Shown here in pieces: positions 35,967 to 44,714 of a stretch of 64,000 nt of DNA. This stretch comes from Desulfurococcaceae archaeon AG1 (GTDB lineage Archaea > Thermoproteota > Thermoprotei_A > Sulfolobales > AG1), in the NCBI GenBank assembly GCA_003116855.1, contig BEWT01000016.1:211675-275674 (forward strand). The letters are read 5' to 3'. The position numbers and the translations under genes were made by a program. The notes beneath the pieces were generated by a model that was given only the letters and a program-made list of their open reading frames with translations, made no database searches and was not told the DNA's origin. How positions within the stretch are numbered: position 1 is the stretch's first letter; each line of letters opens with the position of its first letter.

Positions 35967-37046
35967 ATGATGGATAGAGAGAGGCTATTAAGATTATCAC
36001 TGCTCTTGGCGATAGCTTCAATAATACTGATTGGGGTTGGTGCTTTCATAGCGGTTGGCGCATTTACCAGAGAGCCGTATATTGTTAGTGAGAAAACACT
36101 CTATAGAATAACCAGGGTATCTGAGCTAAACCTAACATTCGTCCTAGAGCCTAATGAGATATATGAGGGAGAGGTGATTCAGCCAGATAGCTCTATACCC
36201 ATCTACCTCTCCCTAGTAAGGCTTCTCATGGTTAACTACACATACTCACTAAGTCAAGGCGTAGCTAGTGGTGGCATGAGGGTTAATGTCCTCCTAATAC
36301 ACCCAGATGGTTGGGTGAAGAAGTACTATGAAACTCCCATAAATACTGATTCAAGATCCGTGTCAAAGGTATTCAGCCTAAATCTGAGCGATGCGACAGA
36401 GCTTATGATAAAGCTCTCAAAGCAGGTTAAGGCTAAACAAGACATGTTCACCCTAAGGATCGTTGTGGATGGTGATATAACAATCTCACACCAACAATAT
36501 GCGAGAAGAGATTCATTATCACATGCCCTGGATCTAAAGGTGTTGGTAGGGTATAACAAGATCGAGATATCGGGTAACCAAAGCATGAGGAGCGTTTTCG
36601 AGGAGAAGAGCAAGAGTGTCGAAACTGCCAGACTAATGGGGATGAGTGTGGATAGCGCCAGAGGAGTCTCATTAGCACTCACAACAGGAGGAGTTACCCT
36701 CACACTGGTATCAATCGTACTGAGGGTTAATGCGAGAAAACCCGAGAGGCCTGAAGAGATCCTTGAGAGTAGATATTCACAAGCGATAGTTGAGGTTAGC
36801 AGCATCAATATGCATAGCGGTAACTACAGAAATATAGTATATATAGAGAAGCCTGAGGAGCTTATAAAGCTATCAAAAATACTTGAGAAACCAGTGCTCA
36901 AGGAATGCTATGATACAAAGAAGTGTGACTACTATATAATGGACCAGGATACAGCGTTTATGTTAAAAACAAACGGGTATGAACAAAAACGAACAGAGCA
37001 TGAACAGGTGAGGAATCGTAAACAAGGTCAAAACGATCCTGAGTAA
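35967..37046 (+). CDS. DUF5305-like membrane protein of the TasA/SipW-like locus
   Basis: 359 residues. One N-terminal helix (about 9-33), an extracellular beta-rich domain (about 35-230), a second helix (about 231-250) and a cytoplasmic tail whose end (EKPEELIKLSKILEKPVL, then YYIMDQDTAFML) resembles the closing part of DUF5305 proteins, which in haloarchaea are often found next to signal peptidases of this type. Four bases separate it from the peptidase gene, so they are translationally linked. A role as assembly platform or anchor for the fibre is inferred. Confidence 0.7.
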   Translation: MMDRERLLRLSLLLAIASIILIGVGAFIAVGAFTREPYIVSEKTLYRITRVSELNLTFVLEPNEIYEGEVIQPDSSIPIYLSLVRLLMVNYTYSLSQGVASGGMRVNVLLIHPDGWVKKYYETPINTDSRSVSKVFSLNLSDATELMIKLSKQVKAKQDMFTLRIVVDGDITISHQQYARRDSLSHALDLKVLVGYNKIEISGNQSMRSVFEEKSKSVETARLMGMSVDSARGVSLALTTGGVTLTLVSIVLRVNARKPERPEEILESRYSQAIVEVSSINMHSGNYRNIVYIEKPEELIKLSKILEKPVLKECYDTKKCDYYIMDQDTAFMLKTNGYEQKRTEHEQVRNRKQGQNDPE

Positions 37047-37213
37047 TTGAAAATATGATCTTTTTTTAATACGAATACGTTATTTAACAAGCAGGTTTTG
37101 GCGGAGTTTAGTTAACGTTATCCCCCTAATTTCTATAAAGTGGTTTATAAGTATTACTCTACTTACGTCATAGATAACATATAACCCCCTTAACAGAATT
37201 AAAGTAGATAAAT

Positions 37214-37546
37214 ATGCAGGGCAAGGAGGATACCTGGGAAATTAGTAGTTATAATGGAAGGATGACTGGTAATACGTATAATACGGAGAGCATGCTTAAA
37301 ATTATGCTCGCGATTCTTAACGATGATCCTAGGATCAAGATAATCATGTTGTTAGCAGAATCCCCGGCAAACGATATCTATATTAGTTTTAGAACAATAG
37401 CCAGAAGGATAGGTATTAACTACAGCAAGCTGAGGCACTATCTCTCCCAACTGGAGGCGGCTGGTCTTGTGGAGAGTATTAAGATACGCTCAACTAACCC
37501 GAAAGCAAATAATAATAACAATAGGATCAATAATAATAACAAGTGA
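37214..37546 (+). CDS. Winged-helix DNA-binding protein with Asn-rich tail
   Basis: 110 residues. Residues about 25-85 form a winged helix of the ArsR/MarR-like kind: MLKIMLAILNDDPRIKI, then FRTIARRIGINYSKLRHYLSQLEAAGLVES. The tail is almost only asparagine (ANNNNN, NNNN), coded by AAT/AAC repeats. A box A-like GTTTATAAG lies near 37142-37150. It follows the DUF5305-like gene by 167 bases with its own promoter and may regulate the exported-protein locus; this link rests only on position. Confidence 0.75.
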   Translation: MQGKEDTWEISSYNGRMTGNTYNTESMLKIMLAILNDDPRIKIIMLLAESPANDIYISFRTIARRIGINYSKLRHYLSQLEAAGLVESIKIRSTNPKANNNNNRINNNNK

Positions 37547-38056
37547 TATACGTATTACAAGTTAAGACAAGAATTCAGAGAGACGGTAAGAAAGGTTCTA
37601 AACCGCGGAAAAATTACTATATACTATCTCTACTTTATTTCTCTAACCGCTACTCTTATATGTTTTTATATGTAGCTTTTATTTCGTATAGATGAGACCA
37701 ATTAATTGGCGACAGGAAGATAGGGCTTACTATGGCAGTTAATTTAGATGTCTATCGGAGTCTAAGCCTGGTTAAGAATGAACGGTTTTCTAATATAAAA
37801 CTAAGGGCAGAGTTATAGCGATTCTTCTTAGTAGGCTTGTCATGCTATTGTAAATATTTAAAAGATCCTCGAGATCTCTTTTAAAACTTCAAAGCTATAA
37901 ATTAAACCGGTTCATTCTTAACTTGGATTTATGTTAATAAATTAACTCTAGGAGTTAAGGGTATGGAATCGGGCTTTAGGCTATATATTCCTCTTATAGG
38001 TGTTGCTTCTAGATGCTGTTTTTAGGCTGTAGAATGTAATAGAGTGTTAGGGGCTT
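37547..38056. other. AT-rich intergenic region before trm1
   Basis: About 510 bases with no credible gene. It contains the long-spaced inverted repeat listed separately (37771-37922) and several box A-like AT stretches. The remainder shows nothing recognisable. Confidence 0.45.
37771..37922. repeat. Inverted repeat of about 18-19 bp with a 115-base spacer
   Basis: GTTAAGAATGAACGGTTT at 37771-37788 is complementary, with one extra base in the second arm, to AAACCGGTTCATTCTTAAC at 37904-37922. The two arms could be ends of a small non-autonomous element, paired regulator sites or the base of a structured RNA. No coding frame lies between them. Confidence 0.6.
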
Positions 38057-39328
38057 ATGGATCTATATGTTCCTAGCTGGGCAGAGGTTATTGTTGAGGG
38101 TAGGGCTAGGATTGTTGCTCCTAAGCGTGAGCTGTTCTTAAGAGAGGATGGGGTTTACGAGCCTTCCCATGCTCCTGTTTTCTATAATCCTGTTATGGTT
38201 TTTAACAGGGATCTTATGGTGGCGCTTCTCAATATATATTCAAGAAGCATGGCTAGGATTAGCACTGCTTCGGATCCCATGGCCGCGACAGGTGTTAGAG
38301 GTATCAGGATTGCTCTTGAGGTTGAGGGGGTCTCTGAGATCTTTCTAAACGATATAGATCCTACTGCTTGTAGGATTGCTAAGCTCAATGTGGTTATTAA
38401 CTCGCTTATGGGGGTTTCGAGGATATATTGTGAAGACTCTAACCAGCACATGATCTCGCTCTCGAAATCCGGGATCCATGTTGACTTCCTAGACATAGAT
38501 CCCTATGGATCGCCCTCACCTTTTATAGAGAGCGCTGTAAGGCTCCCAAAGATAGGTGGTTTGCTTGCAATGACAGCAACAGATCTAGGTCCCCTCACTG
38601 GAAGATACCCGGCTAAGGTTTATAGAAGATACCACGCAACCACGACACGGGATTTAGATTTCGGTAAAGAGGCGGGGTTGAGGATCCTTGTTGCACACTC
38701 TATTATAAAAGCATCTGAGCGTGACATAGCACTAAAACCTGTTATGGCTTATTACGCGGATCACTATTATAGGGCTTATTTCTCAATAGATAGAGGTGCT
38801 TCTAAAGCAGATGCTCTGTTAAAAAGGCTGGGCTATATAGTGGTATGCAAGGGCTGCGGCTATAGATCCGTGGCCACAGAGGTAGAGGATCTAAGGTGCC
38901 CTGTATGTGGTTTGAGAGCGATTACTCTGGGCCCTCTATGGCTTGGATCGCTGGCTGATAGAGAAATCCTAGCCAGGCTCTCAAGAGCCGAGGAAGACTT
39001 CCCATGGCTCCAGACCAGAGAGAGGATCTCCAGCCTCGCTAAAATACTCTTGTCCGAGGAAGATGTTGGAAGGCCTTACTATTATAAGGTTGATTCCGTA
39101 GCCAGGGTTGTTAAGTCAAACATGCCGCCCATTGGTGAATTGATCGAATGTCTCAGATCTATGGGTTACAGGGTCTCTAGAACACATTTCGATAGGATTG
39201 GTGTGAGAACAGACGCTGATTTCAAGGATATAGCCTCGTGTATAAGAAGCAGGGGGGTTGTGAGGCGACAGGGTCTCGAAGCTAGCTCTTCAGGATCTCT
39301 TGTAAGCTCTTCTCGTAGGGAGGTCTAG
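38057..39328 (+). CDS. trm1: tRNA (guanine26-N2)-dimethyltransferase Trm1
   Basis: 423 residues. N-terminal Rossmann methyltransferase with the Trm1 signature: VFYNPVMVFNRD, DPMAATGVRGIRIALE (SAM site), NDIDPTACRIAKLNV, LDIDPYGSPSPF and TATDLGPLTGRYP. A C-terminal domain contains a CxxC pair set (CKGCGY, CPVCGL) that can bind zinc. It methylates G26 of tRNAs. Its 3' end overlaps the convergent mtnA-like gene by 47 bases. Confidence 0.95.
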   Translation: MDLYVPSWAEVIVEGRARIVAPKRELFLREDGVYEPSHAPVFYNPVMVFNRDLMVALLNIYSRSMARISTASDPMAATGVRGIRIALEVEGVSEIFLNDIDPTACRIAKLNVVINSLMGVSRIYCEDSNQHMISLSKSGIHVDFLDIDPYGSPSPFIESAVRLPKIGGLLAMTATDLGPLTGRYPAKVYRRYHATTTRDLDFGKEAGLRILVAHSIIKASERDIALKPVMAYYADHYYRAYFSIDRGASKADALLKRLGYIVVCKGCGYRSVATEVEDLRCPVCGLRAITLGPLWLGSLADREILARLSRAEEDFPWLQTRERISSLAKILLSEEDVGRPYYYKVDSVARVVKSNMPPIGELIECLRSMGYRVSRTHFDRIGVRTDADFKDIASCIRSRGVVRRQGLEASSSGSLVSSSRREV

Positions 39329-40328
39329 CGATCCCCTTCTCGGTTATTATGGCGCTAACAAGATCTGGTGGAGTTATGTCGAATGCTGGATTTATTGCCT
39401 CTACATCTTGTCTGGTTATGAGGAGCCTTCCAAGTATGTTTTTAACCTCCTCGGGGTTTCTCTCCTCTATAACTAGATCCTCGACCCTTGTCTCAGGATC
39501 TATTGTTGATGTTGGTGCTGCAACATAGAACGGGATTCCATGTCTCTTTGCTGCTAGGGCTATCATATATGTTCCTATCTTGTTAGCAACATGCCCTGTC
39601 CTCAGGATCCTATCAGCACCAACGATCACCTTGGAGACCATGCCTCTATACATTAGATAGCCCACAGCATTATCTGTGACCAGTTTAACAGGGATCCCAT
39701 CCCTCATAAGCTCCCACACGGTCAGCCTTGCACCTTGGAGTAGGGGTCTTGTTTCAGTAGCTATAACCCTGATCCTCTTACCCTGCATCCATGCGTATCT
39801 AATAACACCAAGGGCTGTTCCAAAGCCCGATGTTGCTAGAGATCCTGTGTTACAGTGGGTGAGTATCACATCGCCGTCTTCTATCAATTCCTGGCCGTGT
39901 TTTCCTATCATCATGTTTGCCTCGAGATCCTCTTTCTGTATCCTTAACGCCTCCTGAATAACGAAAGACCTGATCTCATCTACCGAGGCTCCTCTACCTA
40001 TAAGTTCGTAGACACCATTCATAACCCTCTTGAGAGCCCAGAAGAGGTTAACCGCAGTGGGTCTTGTTCTCGAGAGTCTCTGCGAAGCTGTCTCGAGGTT
40101 TCTTAAAAGATCATCCCTGGAACCTGTGCTCTTACTAGCAACAACAGCTAGCGCTAGAGCAGCAGCAACCCCGATTGCTGGAGCTCCTCTTATCTCAAGC
40201 CTCTCAATAGCCCTGGCTATTCTTTCGATATCATCTGAAGAGACCCATACCTCCTCGTATGGGAGTCTGGTGACATCGAGCCATACGAGCTTTCCGTCCT
40301 CGAATTTAACTGGCATTAGTATATCCAT
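39282..40328 (-). CDS. mtnA: S-methyl-5-thioribose-1-phosphate isomerase (MtnA/eIF2B-alpha family)
   Basis: About 348 residues from ATG 40328, which has GTGAT upstream; in-frame GTG 40352 and ATG 40316 are alternatives. The MtnA pattern is clear: LEIRGAPAIGVAAA (phosphate region), THCNTGSLATSGFGTALG with the catalytic Cys, ETRPLLQGARLT, TDNAVGYLM with the catalytic Asp and VGADRI. It acts in methionine salvage; the related archaeal ribose-1,5-bisphosphate isomerases lack some of these features, making MtnA the better call. Confidence 0.88.
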   Translation of the reverse strand: MDILMPVKFEDGKLVWLDVTRLPYEEVWVSSDDIERIARAIERLEIRGAPAIGVAAALALAVVASKSTGSRDDLLRNLETASQRLSRTRPTAVNLFWALKRVMNGVYELIGRGASVDEIRSFVIQEALRIQKEDLEANMMIGKHGQELIEDGDVILTHCNTGSLATSGFGTALGVIRYAWMQGKRIRVIATETRPLLQGARLTVWELMRDGIPVKLVTDNAVGYLMYRGMVSKVIVGADRILRTGHVANKIGTYMIALAAKRHGIPFYVAAPTSTIDPETRVEDLVIEERNPEEVKNILGRLLITRQDVEAINPAFDITPPDLVSAIITEKGIARPPYEKSLQEILKS

Positions 40329-40402
40329 ACAAATCACTACGTAGAAGTACACCCATCGCGGTATATAGGCTCTACAATATGGGTAGTACTATGCTTTGGT
40401 AT

Positions 40403-41179
40403 CTATTCTAGAGCCTCTATAGAATATCTCCCAACGATCTTTAGGGATGTTGTGTATCTCTTCATCCCCTCTATAGCTGTCCCGCATTGCGAGCATTCAA
40501 GCTCTGCTAGGAAGAAGTACTGCCATGGTGATAGCCTAGTTGGTCTTGAATATATAAAGCTCATGTTAATCGACTCCTCAGCTATTGGTGCTAGAGCTCT
40601 ATATAGCGCTCCCGGCTTGTTTGGCACTGTGAATATTATTGCTGTGTGGGTATAGCTACTCCCAGCACTGCTATAATCGCGAGAGATTATAGCGAACCTG
40701 GTTCTACTCTCACTATCCTCGACACCGCATATCTTCTCAGATATATCCTCCAGGGCTTTAGGAGATGCTATCACGCCACAGTCTGTGCATCCTCTCTTAA
40801 AGATCTCAACGGCCTCGGAGGTGCTTCTAGTATATATTACTTGGGCGCCTAGCTCAGAGATCTTACTCCTAGCCTGGCCAGCTGCGTGGGGGTGGGTGTA
40901 GATAACCCTAGGCTTTCCCCTAACAGCAAGACATAGTGTGATCTTCATCTCAACAACCCTGATAATCACGGGGCTTTTCATAGCAAGATTATCTATAACC
41001 TCGCCAACAGGACCCTCAAGGCTGTTTATATATGGTACAACGCCGAGCTCTATCTCGCCAGCCTCGACAGAATCAAATATTCTTGAAACGCTATCCATTG
41101 CAACGAGATCCTTGCCAACAGCTCTTAAAGCAGCCTCCCATGTGAAGGACTTTTCAGGGCCTAGGAAACCCACCCGCAT
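40403..41179 (-). CDS. pheA: Prephenate dehydratase
   Basis: About 258 residues from the ATG at 41179; the open frame extends 30 codons further but the family begins at MRVGFLGPEKSFT. Catalytic segments are the VPYINSLEGPVGE strand, THPHAAGQARSKI and the TRFAIISRD motif, in which the Thr-Arg-Phe triad is kept. A C-terminal ACT domain (about 180-258, NKPGALYRALAPIAEESINM) suggests feedback control by phenylalanine. It makes phenylpyruvate; no other aromatic pathway gene is near. The ESRP motif of most ACT parts appears as YSRP. Confidence 0.9.
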   Translation of the reverse strand: MRVGFLGPEKSFTWEAALRAVGKDLVAMDSVSRIFDSVEAGEIELGVVPYINSLEGPVGEVIDNLAMKSPVIIRVVEMKITLCLAVRGKPRVIYTHPHAAGQARSKISELGAQVIYTRSTSEAVEIFKRGCTDCGVIASPKALEDISEKICGVEDSESRTRFAIISRDYSSAGSSYTHTAIIFTVPNKPGALYRALAPIAEESINMSFIYSRPTRLSPWQYFFLAELECSQCGTAIEGMKRYTTSLKIVGRYSIEALE

Positions 41180-41269
41180 CGTGGAAACCAAGATTATATC
41201 GTTGGGTGATAAAAATATAGCTATATAATAAATATTAAGGTCTTGGGATAATTCTTCGTTGAGAAGCAC

Positions 41270-41701
41270 ATGGATAGGAGGATAGATAAGCTAGCAGTAA
41301 GCCTGATGCTACCACCGATCATAGGCCTTATAGCTGCAATAGTCTCTATGCTTGAACAACCTGGTGGGAGTAGTGTGTGTGATATTAACAGCTTTATCTC
41401 ATGCTCCCAGGTGATATATTCTAGATACTCATCATTCATGGGGATAAGCCTGTCAATATGGGCAGCACTTTATTTCACGATAGCAATTCTGACAGCAACA
41501 GCCTATCTAGCGGTTAAGAAACAAACAGCTATGAAGATATACTGGGGCATCTCAATCGCAGCATTACCAATAATAGCCATCCTGATCTACATAGAGATCC
41601 TAGTTATAAAAGCGCTATGCATATACTGCACAGTGATGCACATATCCATAATAACCATGAGCGCTGTATCCACCACCTATATAACGAGGCTGGGTCAGTA
41701 A
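41270..41701 (+). CDS. VKOR-family disulfide-forming membrane protein
   Basis: 143 residues, four to five membrane helices. The four redox cysteines of the vitamin K epoxide reductase family are present: C37 and C45 in the first loop and the CIYC pair at 117-120 next to a membrane helix, plus the conserved Ser/Trp region GISLSIWAALYF. VKOR homologues re-oxidise thioredoxin-like proteins that form disulfides outside the cytoplasm, using quinone. The exported proteins of this window contain cysteines and could be clients. No fused thioredoxin domain is present. Confidence 0.9.
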   Translation: MDRRIDKLAVSLMLPPIIGLIAAIVSMLEQPGGSSVCDINSFISCSQVIYSRYSSFMGISLSIWAALYFTIAILTATAYLAVKKQTAMKIYWGISIAALPIIAILIYIEILVIKALCIYCTVMHISIITMSAVSTTYITRLGQ

Positions 41702-41739
41702 TAAACCTCTATAAGCCCGAAATACTATTATTTCTATGG

Positions 41740-41827
41740 GCGGGGGTGCCCGAGCCAGGTCAAAGGGGTCGGGCTGAGGACCCGATGGCGTAGGCCTGCG
41801 TGGGTTCAAATCCCACCCCCCGCACCA
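41740..41827 (+). tRNA. tRNA-Leu (GAG), CCA encoded
   Basis: Class II tRNA with a long variable arm (TGGCGTAGGCCTGCG). Acceptor GCGGGGG pairs with CCCCCGC, the anticodon stem TCGGG/CCCGA holds CTGAGGA with anticodon GAG, T arm GTGGG-TTCAAAT-CCCAC, discriminator A followed by encoded CCA. No intron. A box A-like CTCTATAAGCC lies about 30 bases upstream, at the end of the VKOR gene. Confidence 0.95.
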
Positions 41828-42020
41828 GCATATCAAAAGAATGAAAGATCCTTAGGATCTTAGGTTCTATTTATATGGTATCTATAGATGCGCCTCATAT
41901 CTATCAACAGTAACTGAGAAGTTACTTATACAAATGTCATGCTGATTACACAGTTTATATAATACTCTGGTTCCAGCAAATATATAGCCATATAACTAGA
42001 TAAATACTTGAGGGTTCTCT

Positions 42021-43781
42021 ATGGTATCGTCAAGGAAATTAGTTGGTATCGTGATAGCTATAATAGTTATAATCGGGGCTGTAGTATTCATAACAACATA
42101 TCGGGGAGCGCCCCAAGAGGTGCCTAAGGTAACCAGTCCGACAAGCCCTGTGGTAACCATGACAACACCGCGACCTATAACAACCCCCACAACACCTACA
42201 CAGCCTATAACGCCAGCAACACCTCCTGTAACTACTAAGGATGAGCTTAGGGTAGCGATAGGTACTGATCTCGACACGCTGGATCCCCATGATCAGACAA
42301 CAAGCCTTGTTGATAACGTGATTATGCATGTGTGTGAGAGGCTGTTCGATCGTGATGAAAAAGGCAACCTAGTACCAATGCTTGCCACAAAGCTTGAAGT
42401 GTCTAGCGATGGTCTAGTATACACTATATATCTTAGACAAGGGGTTAAGTTCCACAACGGTGAGGTACTTACAGCAGATACTGTGAAGCTTAACTTCGAT
42501 AGGATCTTTAACGCGACGGCTAAGAAGAGGCTTTCTACATATCTTCCGAATGTAAAGTCATATAGGGTTGTTAATGAGAGCGTGTTTGAGATCACACTAT
42601 CTAAACCATTCTCTCCATTTGCAATGTCCCTCTCGCTGGTATACATAGTTGCGAAGGAGGCTATAATCAAGTATGGAGATGTGCTTCCAAGAGAACCAAA
42701 AGCCCTTATATGCACAGGACCGTTCAGAATGGTGGAGTGGGTAAAGGGGACAAGGGTTGTGCTTGAGAGGTTTGACGGATACTGGGAAGGTATTGTGCCC
42801 TTGAAAAGGATTGTGTTCTATATAGTGCCTGAAGAGGCTACGAGGGAGGCTATGCTGTTAGCAGGAGATGTGGATCTCGTATTCTGGCCCTCGCTAGCTT
42901 CTCTCCAGAGGCTTAGCCAAACCCCGGGGATCAAGATTGTCCAGTACCCAACATATAGATATGTTATGCTCCACTTTAACTTCGATTACCCAGCATTCCA
43001 GGATAAGAGGGTTAGGTTAGCCTTTAATTATGCCCTGGATAAGGAGACGATAGTATCGAAGATATTCTATGGAACCGCAACAATAGTTAAGTCACCATGG
43101 CAGATAGGCATGTTTGGATATAGTGATGTTGGCTACTATAAATACGATCCTGAAAAGGCTAAACAACTACTCGCAGAAGCTGGTTTTAAGGCAGGCCCTG
43201 ATGGTGTGCTTACCCACCCACAGTACGGAAAGCTAAGCATCAAGATGGTTCATATGAAGGGTAGGTTCCCGGGAGATGTAGAGCTCGCCCAGGCTGTTCA
43301 GGGGTATTTGAGAAACATAGGTGTAGAGGTCGAGCTTGTAACAGGTGACTGGCCGTGGTATATAAACACCATATATAGCTCTCCAGCCGATAAGGCTAAG
43401 AATGGGTATTGGTTATTCCAGAGGAGCTGGGGTCCCAGTATTCCGGACCCCTATTACACAGTATTCTTCCTATACAGCTGCAATATGTGGGTAGGCCCTG
43501 CTAACATGACCCACAAGGGTATAAACCTAACAACTGCTGGAAGAAATATAGGGTATTACTGTAATCCCGAGTTCGATAAGATCCTCGATCAATATATAGT
43601 TGAGACTAACGAGGCTAAGAGACTGGAGCTGGCAGCTGCTATGGCAAAGATCCTTTGGGATGATGCTCCAGCAGTATTCCTATTCCAGCTAAACATATTC
43701 GTTGCTGCTAAGTCAAATCTCGAGGGCTTGATCTTTGTCCCTGGAGAAATGATCTATCTTGGTAAGGCGTATTTCAAGTGA
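42021..43781 (+). CDS. Peptide-type ABC transporter solute-binding protein, family 5
   Basis: 586 residues. N-terminal membrane helix (about 9-27), a Thr/Pro-rich linker (about 30-72), then the DppA/OppA fold: LRVAIGTDLDTLDPHDQTT, a VYTIYLRQGVKFHNGEVLTADTVKLNFDR segment, CTGPFRMVEW and RVRLAFNYALDKETIV. It is anchored outside the cell and binds peptides or another small solute. It is the first gene of a five-gene operon with gaps of 6 bases or less, apart from overlaps. Confidence 0.92.
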   Translation: MVSSRKLVGIVIAIIVIIGAVVFITTYRGAPQEVPKVTSPTSPVVTMTTPRPITTPTTPTQPITPATPPVTTKDELRVAIGTDLDTLDPHDQTTSLVDNVIMHVCERLFDRDEKGNLVPMLATKLEVSSDGLVYTIYLRQGVKFHNGEVLTADTVKLNFDRIFNATAKKRLSTYLPNVKSYRVVNESVFEITLSKPFSPFAMSLSLVYIVAKEAIIKYGDVLPREPKALICTGPFRMVEWVKGTRVVLERFDGYWEGIVPLKRIVFYIVPEEATREAMLLAGDVDLVFWPSLASLQRLSQTPGIKIVQYPTYRYVMLHFNFDYPAFQDKRVRLAFNYALDKETIVSKIFYGTATIVKSPWQIGMFGYSDVGYYKYDPEKAKQLLAEAGFKAGPDGVLTHPQYGKLSIKMVHMKGRFPGDVELAQAVQGYLRNIGVEVELVTGDWPWYINTIYSSPADKAKNGYWLFQRSWGPSIPDPYYTVFFLYSCNMWVGPANMTHKGINLTTAGRNIGYYCNPEFDKILDQYIVETNEAKRLELAAAMAKILWDDAPAVFLFQLNIFVAAKSNLEGLIFVPGEMIYLGKAYFK

Positions 43782-43787
43782 TCCTAA

Positions 43788-44714
43788 ATGGGGGTTCTCA
43801 CAGTATATATAGTGAAGAGGGTTCTGCTAGTTCTGCCTACATTGATAGGCGTAATAACAATGATCTTTTTTCTCGTAAGGATCCTTCCAGGGGATCCTAC
43901 ACACCTACTTGCTGGAGAGCAGGCCAGCCCTGAGATTATAGAGAGACTTAAAGCAGAATTCGGTCTTGACAGGCCTATATATGAACAATACATATTATAC
44001 CTCAAATCAGTACTAACCCTGGATTTCGGAACATCGTATAGAACATACACACCAGTGATTGTTGAGATAATGAGCAGATTTCCAAACACCGTGATCCTAG
44101 CCCTTTCAGCAATGCTTATAGCGATCTTTGCGGGGATAGCCCTGGGTATTGTTTCAGCACTAAGGGTTGGTAGTGTTATAGATAGAGCAGTTATTATCTT
44201 CACCAGCATATATGTATCTATGCCCGTCTTCTGGCTCGGACTGCTGCTGATATATTTCTTTGCAGTACAGCTCAAGATCCTGCCAGCAGGGGGTATAGGT
44301 TCTCCGGCCCATGTTATTCTACCCTCCCTAGCGCTTAGCCATACGCCCCTCTCATATATCGCGAGGATCACTAGGGAATCGATCTTGGAAACCCTATCTC
44401 AGGAGCACGTAAGACTGGCAATAGCGCGGGGTTTGCCCCTTAGATCTATACTTATCAACCATGTCATAAGGAACTCGTTGATAAACGTTATTACAGTGAT
44501 AGGTTATTTCACAGGTGTTCTGCTGGGTGGGGCTGTTGTTACCGAGACCGTCTTCGCATGGCCAGGTATTGGGAGGCTTTTGATAGAATCAATAGCTGCT
44601 AGGGACTATATAATGATCCAGGGTATAGTTATATTTATCGCTATGATCTTCATATTTGTTAACCTTATCGTCGATATAACATACAGGATCATAGACCCGA
44701 GGGTAAGGCTATGA
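43788..44714 (+). CDS. Peptide-type ABC transporter permease, DppB type
   Basis: 308 residues, six membrane helices. DppB pattern: IVKRVLLVLPTLIGV start, RILPGDP, AEFGLDRPIYEQY, LDFGTSY, the EAA loop region RLAIARGLPLRSILINHVIRN and VTETVFAWPGIGRLL. It forms the pore with the next gene product, whose gene it overlaps by four bases. Confidence 0.94.
   Translation: MGVLTVYIVKRVLLVLPTLIGVITMIFFLVRILPGDPTHLLAGEQASPEIIERLKAEFGLDRPIYEQYILYLKSVLTLDFGTSYRTYTPVIVEIMSRFPNTVILALSAMLIAIFAGIALGIVSALRVGSVIDRAVIIFTSIYVSMPVFWLGLLLIYFFAVQLKILPAGGIGSPAHVILPSLALSHTPLSYIARITRESILETLSQEHVRLAIARGLPLRSILINHVIRNSLINVITVIGYFTGVLLGGAVVTETVFAWPGIGRLLIESIAARDYIMIQGIVIFIAMIFIFVNLIVDITYRIIDPRVRL

Noticed and set aside
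41180..41269. Thirty-codon extension of prephenate dehydratase
   Set aside because: The family starts at MRVGFLGP; the extension covers the promoter region between divergent genes.
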